Position numbers and translations under genes: made by a program. From the IMG/VR virus record IMGVR_UViG_3300007539_000169, positions 1 through 26,475 of that record: a DNA stretch of 26,475 nucleotides, one strand, 5' to 3'. The stretch comes from a virus. This document shows, piece by piece, positions 21,692 through 26,475 of this stretch; position 1 is the first letter of the stretch; every line of letters starts with the position of its first letter. A model generated the notes under the pieces. That model had not been told where the DNA came from and did no database searches. It saw only the letters and a program-made list of their open reading frames with translations.

Positions 21692-22885
21692 ATGAGTAAA
21701 GCACAACTTCAGTTGGCGTTGGTTGAGTACATTCACAACAATAACGGTGTGAAAGATACTTACACTCGCAAAGAACTGACCGAGGCCGCTGAAGCGCTGG
21801 GTCAGAAGTTCCCCCACTGGGCGATCAATAAAGACACCCGAGTGTCACGAAACGTATATGCGCTGCCTGCGGTTGATCCGATACTAGGCGCTGCGCAACC
21901 TGTTCCCCAGGAAGTGTCTACTGCTGCGATGACCGCAACGGTCACTCCGATTTCTGAGGCAGTTAAGTCTGAACCAGTTTCTCTTTCTGCTATGTCATCG
22001 GGTTTCACTGATAACCTGATTCCGGCGAAAGATCCGATGTTTGTTCCGTTTGGAAATTTCAAGACCATCTCTGATGTGATTAAGTCTCGAAAATTCTTCA
22101 ACGTGTTCATCACTGGTCTTTCCGGCAACGGTAAGACCCATGGTGTCATGGAAGCATGCGCTCGTGCGCAGCGTGAAGTCATCCGCGTGAACTTCACCAT
22201 TGAGACCGACGAAGATGACCTGATTGGTGGTTTCCGTTTGGTTGACGGTGAAACCAAGTTCTTCAAGGGACCAGTTATCACTGCCATGGAGCGTGGCGCT
22301 GTGCTGCTCTGCGACGAAATCGATCTGGCAAACCCAGCGCGTATCATGTGTCTGCAGTCAATCCTTGAGGGTTCTGGTTACTTCATCAAGAAGACAGGTG
22401 AGTACATCGAACCTGCTGATGGGTTTACGGTTGTTGCTACTGCGAACACCAAAGGTAAAGGTTCTGATACAGGTCAGTTCATTGGTACCAACGTGCTGAA
22501 CGAAGCGTTCCTTGAGCGATTCCCAATCACCTGCGAGCAGGAATATCCCTCTCCAGTAGTTGAGAAGAAAATTCTCGGCAAGGTGTTCGAGTCCAATGGG
22601 TTGGACAGTTCAGACGAGTTCATTGAGAAACTCATTGACTGGGCGGATATCATCCGCAAGACCTATGCTGATGGTGGGGTTGACGAGATCATCTCTACCC
22701 GCCGCCTGACGCATATCGCTGGTGCGTTTTCCATCTTCGGTGATAAGATGAAGGCAATCCAGCACTGCGTTAATCGTTTTGATGACGAGACCAAGGAATC
22801 ATTCCTTGATCTTTACACCAAGGTTGACGCTGGTGTTGAGACAACAGAATCCGAAGCGGATGACAATCCCTTTGCTCCACTCTAA
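21692..22885 (+). CDS. MoxR/CobS-like AAA+ ATPase
   Basis: This is a 397-aa ATPase of the MoxR/CobS type, which typically acts as a chaperone with a vWA partner; here the partner is probably the preceding gene. The N-terminal 60 residues look like a winged-helix or similar small fold (KAQLQLALVEYIHNN to RVSRNVYALP). Then come a Ser/Thr/Ala-rich linker, Walker A GLSGNGKT at residues 142-149, TIETDEDDLIGGFRLVDG, Walker B LLCDEIDLANP with Asp208-Glu209, sensor 1 VVATANTKGKG, and the arginine-rich STRRLTHIAGAF near the C-terminus. GAGGA at 21680-21684 precedes the ATG. It has its own early promoter. Cyanophage relatives are often called CobS, but a chelatase role is unlikely. Confidence 0.88.
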   Translation: MSKAQLQLALVEYIHNNNGVKDTYTRKELTEAAEALGQKFPHWAINKDTRVSRNVYALPAVDPILGAAQPVPQEVSTAAMTATVTPISEAVKSEPVSLSAMSSGFTDNLIPAKDPMFVPFGNFKTISDVIKSRKFFNVFITGLSGNGKTHGVMEACARAQREVIRVNFTIETDEDDLIGGFRLVDGETKFFKGPVITAMERGAVLLCDEIDLANPARIMCLQSILEGSGYFIKKTGEYIEPADGFTVVATANTKGKGSDTGQFIGTNVLNEAFLERFPITCEQEYPSPVVEKKILGKVFESNGLDSSDEFIEKLIDWADIIRKTYADGGVDEIISTRRLTHIAGAFSIFGDKMKAIQHCVNRFDDETKESFLDLYTKVDAGVETTESEADDNPFAPL

Positions 22886-22906
22886 TAAACAACAAGGAAT
22901 AGAAAT

Positions 22907-23293
22907 ATGCAGTACAAAAACCACAAAGACATACCTGCGAATTTTCGCAGGTTAATTCTTGACGAAACTGGTCTAAAGCGAGTCTCTAAAGTTTCGCTTT
23001 ATGACTGTAACCAAATCATCAACGAGCATCTTATTGCTGAGCAAGAGGATGCAACTTTAAAAAACTTTGAGATTGAGTTTGTTGAAGACGGAAAGCACGG
23101 ACTTCACAAATCAGATTCAATTGAAGGTGCACTGATCTGGATTGACCGACTTCTGTCGTACGACGAGCAAGACGGAACTGATGTTTCGTTTATTATGCGG
23201 CAGGCAGGTCGAACTGTCCGAGCATATCACCAAGGTAAATACCTTGATGTTCCTGCCAAGGATGCTCTTCGTAGAACCAAGCGAGCGGCATGA
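22907..23293 (+). CDS. hypothetical protein after the AAA+ ATPase
   Basis: This is a 128-aa soluble protein with no motif I recognise. It begins MQYKNHKDIPANFRRLILDE, has a mixed charged centre, and ends in a basic tail (DALRRTKRAA). AAGGA at 22894-22898 is well spaced to the ATG, and the gene follows the ATPase after only 21 bases, so it is in the same unit. Its stop overlaps the next ATG. It may be a small adaptor of the ATPase system, judged only by position. Confidence 0.7.
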   Translation: MQYKNHKDIPANFRRLILDETGLKRVSKVSLYDCNQIINEHLIAEQEDATLKNFEIEFVEDGKHGLHKSDSIEGALIWIDRLLSYDEQDGTDVSFIMRQAGRTVRAYHQGKYLDVPAKDALRRTKRAA

Positions 23294-23598
23294 TTATGGA
23301 TATTCAAGTGGTCATTATTAAAAAGTTGAATGACGGTCAGGAAAGGTTTTTCGTGGCGGCATATGATTGCGAACATGTCGAAGCGAAGCAGCTCAGGCTT
23401 TATAATCCCGAAACAAAATTGTTTAATTTGGAAGTGGTGTTATCATTAACGACCAAATCTGGACAACAGGTTAAGAGGTATCTTTTAAGAAATGAGGTAG
23501 CAACAGTCTACATTGATTTCTCGGATGAAGATAATACTTCTCAGAAAGCAACCTTGGCTAATAGGTATGGTCTGACTAAAAAAGAAATTTATACTTGA
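23290..23598 (+). CDS. hypothetical protein
   Basis: This is a 102-aa protein (99 or 100 aa if translation starts at the ATG at 23296) with alternating hydrophobic and charged residues that suggest a beta-rich fold (IQVVIIKKLNDGQERFFVAAY) and a short helix at the end. It lies in an ATGA overlap with the previous gene and 17 bases before the next start. No motif, signal or membrane segment is seen, and no family is recognised. Confidence 0.65.
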   Translation: MIMDIQVVIIKKLNDGQERFFVAAYDCEHVEAKQLRLYNPETKLFNLEVVLSLTTKSGQQVKRYLLRNEVATVYIDFSDEDNTSQKATLANRYGLTKKEIYT

Positions 23599-23615
23599 TG
23601 AAGAAGGGGAGTAAG

Positions 23616-23966
23616 ATGGATTATAAATTTAATGAAGGCGAGTTGATTAAGGAACTCCAGGCGTACATTGACTCAACGTACAATCAACACTACGCCACCG
23701 ACAAGTATCAGGCGACTGATATGATTATTGACGCTGGACATGGTATTGGTTTCTGCGTTGGTAACATCATGAAGTACGCCAAGCGATATGGTAAAAAGGG
23801 TGGTCCAGCAGATCAGCGTAAAGACCTGATGAAGATTCTCCATTATGGTATCATTCTCCTGAACGAGCATGACCAAAAGGCATCCGTTGACGTTCGAGCA
23901 TATGACCCGAGGGAACATAACTACCACGCTGGCAGTATGAACCAAGGGCAATTGGCAGTAACATGA
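23616..23966 (+). CDS. DUF3310-like small phage protein
   Basis: This 116-aa protein contains GHGIGFCVGNIMKYAKRYGKKGGPADQRKDLMKILHYGIILLNEH. The pattern of a Gly-rich helix start, GN-x-x-KY, a basic Gly turn and a following D-L-x-K-x-x-Y helix is typical of the DUF3310 family of small phage proteins. The molecular role of that family is not established. The ATG at 23616 has GGGGA at 23606-23610. An upstream TTG at 23595 would add only seven residues. The stop overlaps the next ATG. Confidence 0.7.
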   Translation: MDYKFNEGELIKELQAYIDSTYNQHYATDKYQATDMIIDAGHGIGFCVGNIMKYAKRYGKKGGPADQRKDLMKILHYGIILLNEHDQKASVDVRAYDPREHNYHAGSMNQGQLAVT

Positions 23967-24190
23967 ACATAGATAAACATGCACTAAAAGAGTCAGTCAG
24001 CGATACTGTTATCGCCACGCCGCTGAGTCTTGCGATAAACTTCGTGCTGATTAACGTTGCTTTTTATTTCCAATTTGGACCAGTAACCACCACGCTGTTT
24101 ATCACTAGTGTCATGTTTGCCTTTGCCATTGTTCGCAAATACTATGTAAGAATTCATTTTAAGAAAAGGTTTGAGAATGTTAAATCCTGA
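23963..24190 (+). CDS. small two-helix membrane protein
   Basis: This 75-aa protein has two hydrophobic helices (about residues 20-37 and 42-58) joined by a short turn and a basic C-terminus (RKYYVRIHFKKRF). The layout, with ESVSDTVIATPLSLAINF first and AFAIVRKYYVR late, recalls small phage membrane proteins of the DUF7220 type; that match is tentative. It overlaps the genes on both sides. A role at the inner membrane is likely; nothing more can be said. Confidence 0.65.
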   Translation: MNIDKHALKESVSDTVIATPLSLAINFVLINVAFYFQFGPVTTTLFITSVMFAFAIVRKYYVRIHFKKRFENVKS

Positions 24191-25172
24191 TTTAAGGAGA
24201 GTCGCGGAAAAGGTTTATTTTACCGGAAACAGTGTTGTTGACCTGCGGACTGATGTTGTTACAATAAGTTCTGGGTGTCAGGAAGCGTTTAATATGTTTT
24301 CTAATATCCCTCAATCCAGCGAAGCGCAACGAATGATTGATGGTCTGTTCGCGCAACAGATGCAACAGAATTTTGGGTTAGAGTTTGTTTGCCTTGTAGA
24401 CAAACCATATACCGCGTTATCCTGTGCAGTACCGAAAAATATGACTATTCACTATTCTCCTCTTGAGTTTGATGAATATGATTTCATTGACTATCATGCT
24501 ACAGAAGAAAGGATTAAAGATTTTTCAGAATGCGGCGGCGGCAATGCGATTTATATAGACAATTCGAGTTATCCCAGGCAGATTGACTGGAATATCATTT
24601 ATAATATTGCTTCTAAAGTGAACTTGAAAGTTATTGCCAATATTGGTAACACAGCAGGTCAAATTTTGACTGGTCTCAATTTCAGTCCAGAATCATATGC
24701 TGATATTATTATTGGTAGCACCGCCGGAACAATGGGCGGTATGCAAACAACCTTTGTCTTATCAAACGAACCATTGACACCAACGGTGGACATTTTACCT
24801 GCTGTCACCGCAGCGAACGTGCAGGCAGTTTACGAACTACACCCATCAACTGGCGCAAAAGATAAAATACAATGGCCAATAAAAATGCTTACCAGGAAAA
24901 TGGCAGACATTCTTATTAGTGAGGGAATCGAACTGTGCACTAGCGGCACACATCAAAACTTCTTAACGATTCCCCGTGACCCAGACACGATTGGTTTTCT
25001 TTCAAAACTCGAGAAGAAAAACATAAAAGTCAGTACCAATAGGAATTACATTATAATTGATTCAACCTTTGGCGTTAAGACAGGACGCTCTGAGGAGTGG
25101 TTTGAAAAGGTTGCATATGATATTGCAGATATAATTAATGATCACAAAAGAGGAAATGCTAATGGCAGTTAA
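24177..25172 (+). CDS. SHMT-like fold protein lacking the PLP-binding lysine
   Basis: This 331-aa protein resembles serine hydroxymethyltransferase (a fold-type I PLP enzyme) in its central domain. The segment from Asp175 (DIIIGSTAGTMGGMQTTFVL) aligns without gaps to the SHMT active-site segment that normally contains THKTLRGP. Here Gly184 replaces the Schiff-base lysine and Ala183 the neighbouring His. Upstream, NIGNTAG replaces DMAHISG, so the Asp that pairs with the pyridine nitrogen and its His are both Asn. The protein is also shorter than SHMT (about 415 aa). It is probably not a working SHMT; it may bind another ligand or partner. The ATG at 24177 is supported by AAAGG at 24165-24169. 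The assignment is from remembered family motifs. Confidence 0.6.
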   Translation: MLNPDLRRVAEKVYFTGNSVVDLRTDVVTISSGCQEAFNMFSNIPQSSEAQRMIDGLFAQQMQQNFGLEFVCLVDKPYTALSCAVPKNMTIHYSPLEFDEYDFIDYHATEERIKDFSECGGGNAIYIDNSSYPRQIDWNIIYNIASKVNLKVIANIGNTAGQILTGLNFSPESYADIIIGSTAGTMGGMQTTFVLSNEPLTPTVDILPAVTAANVQAVYELHPSTGAKDKIQWPIKMLTRKMADILISEGIELCTSGTHQNFLTIPRDPDTIGFLSKLEKKNIKVSTNRNYIIIDSTFGVKTGRSEEWFEKVAYDIADIINDHKRGNANGS

Positions 25173-25593
25173 ATCAGGAAAGGTATGGGGCACAACCGAA
25201 CTTATCGCAAGCAATTCAATGTTTGAGTTTCATCGTCTGGAATTCAAACGTAATTCTTGTTGCTCAATCCACACGCACCAAACAAAGTTAAACGGGTTCT
25301 TTGTTGAGTCAGGTCGAATGATGATTGAGGTTTGGCCGCAGGCATCTTTTAATGGGGATATCCTTGGCGACCCCGACAAGACGTTCCTGACCGCAGGCGA
25401 TTACTTTGAGGTTGAACCAGGTTTGTTCCACCGCTTCACTGGGATAGAGTCTGGAGTCGCCTTTGAAATCTACTGGTCTGAGTATTTCTCAGAAGATATC
25501 ATGCGGGTGACCGAGGGGACTCGCTGGGAAGAGGTCGACCCCGAGAGAGCGGAATCCACCCCTGAGAACAACCTAAATCATGACGGGGAATAG
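25162..25593 (+). CDS. cupin-fold protein
   Basis: This is a 143-aa single-domain cupin. The first conserved motif is SIHTHQTKLNGFFVESGRM, with two metal-binding His (the usual Glu replaced by Asn or shifted). The second is DYFEVEPGLFHRFTG, with the third His. An N-terminal KVWGTTELIASN and an acidic tail complete it. Similar cupins occur in marine T4-like phages. Small cupins can be isomerases, epimerases or dioxygenases; the substrate is not readable. The ATG at 25162 is chosen because AGGA lies at 25151-25154; it overlaps the upstream gene by 11 nt. It ends before a structured gap and an early promoter. Confidence 0.78.
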   Translation: MAVKSGKVWGTTELIASNSMFEFHRLEFKRNSCCSIHTHQTKLNGFFVESGRMMIEVWPQASFNGDILGDPDKTFLTAGDYFEVEPGLFHRFTGIESGVAFEIYWSEYFSEDIMRVTEGTRWEEVDPERAESTPENNLNHDGE

Positions 25594-25602
25594 GGTTTTT
25601 GG

Positions 25603-25721
25603 GGCAGAGAGGTCCTCTCGAGCGCTCTGAGGAGCGTTCTCCTGCCAGTAATAGGGTGCTATTAGGTAAAAGAACGACCCTCTCGGACGCCTCTGGAGCG
25701 TTCAGAGGGGTTCTAAAAAAA
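25603..25721. other. structured intergenic region with imperfect direct repeat
   Basis: This GC-rich stretch has no gene. A related sequence occurs twice: CCTCTCGAGCGCTCTGAGGAGCGTTC (25614-25639, written here only to show spacing of its CCTCTCG and GGAGCGTTC ends) and a shorter form at 25679-25703. The first folds as GAGCGCTC/GAGCGTTC with a TGAG loop inside GGCAG/CTGCC (25603-25646). Between them TAATAG/CTATTA forms a small hairpin near 25649-25664. The second lies in a long stem of GAAC, CCCTCT and GGACGC paired with GCGTTC, AGAGGG and GTTC (25672-25713). No plus-strand T-run follows. Confidence 0.6.
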
Positions 25722-25730
25722 CCCTGTAAT

Positions 25731-25778
25731 TTCAATAACTTATCTACCCTTGCTTTTTACCCCAAAAAGACCGATAAT
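25731..25778 (+). promoter_or_regulatory. early promoter with conserved upstream box (copy 3)
   Basis: TTCAATAACTTA (25731-25742), TTGCTT (25750-25755), a 17-bp spacer and GATAAT (25773-25778). The -10 is followed by a TATAT-type sequence, as in the other two copies. The expected start of transcription, about 25785, falls right next to the ATG of the HD gene at 25786. Confidence 0.8.
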
Positions 25779-25785
25779 TCTTTAT

Positions 25786-26328
25786 ATGAATGATTTAATA
25801 CAAAAAGCAAATACTTTCGCCGCAGTAAAGCACAGCGGTCAAACTCGGAAGTATACCAACGAACCTTATGTGCTCCACCCAATCAGCGTTGCTCGTCGGG
25901 TGTCTGAGTTTCTTGATTCGTTGCCAAACGAAAGATTCCCTGCCGACTCCAAAGCGGAAATGGTAGCAGCGGCACTTCTTCATGATACAGTTGAAGATAC
26001 AGATGCAACCATTGAAGAGATAGAAATGATCTTCGGCAAGACCGTTGCAATGTACGTTTGGTATCTTACCGATTCTCCCAAGTATACTGGCAACCGTGCT
26101 CATCGTAAGAGCATGGACTGCCAGCGACTTGGCGCTGCACCCGCAGAAGTCAAAGTCATCAAGGTTTTTGATTTCATGGACAACGCTCCATCAATCAAGA
26201 AAAACGACCCACGCTTCTTTCAGCAATTCTTGTTGGAAAAGATGGCGCTGTTTGATGCAATGGACATTGAGAATCTTACCTTCCATGGGGCAACCTTGCC
26301 TCTGGACCAAACGATTTATTCTGTTTAA
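25786..26328 (+). CDS. HD-domain (p)ppGpp hydrolase-like protein (SpoT/MESH1 type)
   Basis: This 180-aa protein is an HD phosphohydrolase of the RelA/SpoT type, which removes pyrophosphate from the alarmone (p)ppGpp; small single-domain forms (MESH1-like) do this alone. The metal-binding residues are present: His31 (YVLHPISVARRV), His66-Asp67 with Glu70-Asp71 (LLHDTVEDT), and Asp129-x-x-Asp-Asn133 (VFDFMDN). No synthetase, TGS or ACT domain is attached. The ATG is at the predicted transcription start, so the message from the adjacent early promoter would be leaderless. In a phage, hydrolysis of ppGpp would keep the host from shutting down rRNA and nucleotide synthesis; that is inference. Confidence 0.83.
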   Translation: MNDLIQKANTFAAVKHSGQTRKYTNEPYVLHPISVARRVSEFLDSLPNERFPADSKAEMVAAALLHDTVEDTDATIEEIEMIFGKTVAMYVWYLTDSPKYTGNRAHRKSMDCQRLGAAPAEVKVIKVFDFMDNAPSIKKNDPRFFQQFLLEKMALFDAMDIENLTFHGATLPLDQTIYSV

Positions 26329-26344
26329 TTATAGGAACTGACCA

Positions 26345-26475
26345 ATGAATAAACACATTGAACTTGTAAAGAAGTGGTTGGACGATCCCGAGTCAGTGAC
26401 ACAGGAGGAGCTGAAGGCTAATGCTGAGGCTGCTGCTGCTTATGCTGATGCTTGGGCTGCTGATGCTTGGGCTGC
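26345..26475 (+). CDS. Ala/Trp/Asp-rich phage protein, cut by the right edge
   Basis: This starts with ATG 16 bases after the HD gene, with AGGAA at 26333-26337. The visible 43 residues begin MNKHIELVKKWLDDPESV, a helix found at the start of a recurrent family of low-complexity phage proteins, then turn into Ala-rich repeats (ADAWA). The frame remains open to the window end. The function is unknown; the repeat region probably forms a long helix. Confidence 0.75.
   Translation, partial: MNKHIELVKKWLDDPESVTQEELKANAEAAAAYADAWAADAWA
26444..26475 (+). repeat. 15-bp tandem repeat at window end
   Basis: GCTGATGCTTGGGCT is repeated exactly at 26444-26458 and 26459-26473 and continues off the edge. 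Each unit encodes ADAWA, so the frame is preserved. The preceding sequence is a looser GCT-rich array. Confidence 0.8.

Noticed and set aside
21802-22347. 181-codon minus-strand open frame
   Set aside because: It lies wholly opposite the AAA+ ATPase, whose Walker motifs are intact. The minus-strand product has no recognisable pattern and the whole window is otherwise plus-strand coded.

Overview
The window is a gene-dense, almost entirely plus-strand piece of a T4-superfamily tailed phage (contractile-tail myovirus), most like the marine T4-like phages. The evidence is the collinear T4 core replication block (gp46, gp45, gp44, gp62, RegA, gp43, UvsX, gp41), an Hsp20 gene between regA and gene 43 as in cyanophage-type genomes, and four exact copies of the T4 late promoter octamer TATAAATA. 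The host cannot be named from the sequence; a Gram-negative marine bacterium is likely. No tRNA, CRISPR array, insertion sequence or structural gene was seen, and nothing convincing is coded on the minus strand.

Region 1 (1-13593) is the replication and recombination module: the 3' part of the gp46 nuclease subunit, the gp45 clamp flanked by two small paralogous genes, a terminator, the gp44 clamp loader, a small Tat-signal protein, a membrane coiled-coil protein, gp62, RegA, Hsp20, DNA polymerase gp43, a phage non-structural protein, a PrimPol-like putative primase, a free-standing HNH endonuclease with its own late promoter, UvsX, a small conserved protein and the gp41 helicase. Many genes overlap by 1-17 nt (ATGA or GTGA junctions), which suggests translational coupling.

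Region 2 (13590-15225) is a run of small membrane or basic proteins around a SleB-type cell wall hydrolase. It includes a tandem pair of related two-helix membrane proteins.

Region 3 (15209-19251) is the most notable: a TET/JBP-type 2-oxoglutarate dioxygenase, a 53-aa protein, a GT-A glycosyltransferase of the TET-associated type, and a DUF262 (GmrSD-like) protein with a degenerate HNH tail. The first and third fit a pathway that oxidises 5-methylcytosine in phage DNA and then glycosylates it. The DUF262 protein resembles enzymes that recognise such modified DNA. The methyltransferase that would supply 5mC is not in the window.

Region 4 (19252-26475) is an early-expressed accessory block: a CobT-like protein with HExxH and vWA motifs paired with a MoxR/CobS-like AAA+ ATPase, small unknown proteins, a DUF3310-like protein, a small membrane protein, an SHMT-like fold whose PLP lysine is replaced by glycine, a cupin, a structured intergenic region, a (p)ppGpp-hydrolase-like HD protein and the start of an Ala-rich protein. 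Three transcription units here share a promoter with a conserved upstream box, a TTGCTT-like -35, a 17-bp spacer and GATAAT. A fourth, related promoter drives the DUF262 gene. Early (sigma70-like) and late (TATAAATA) control can therefore be told apart directly from the sequence.
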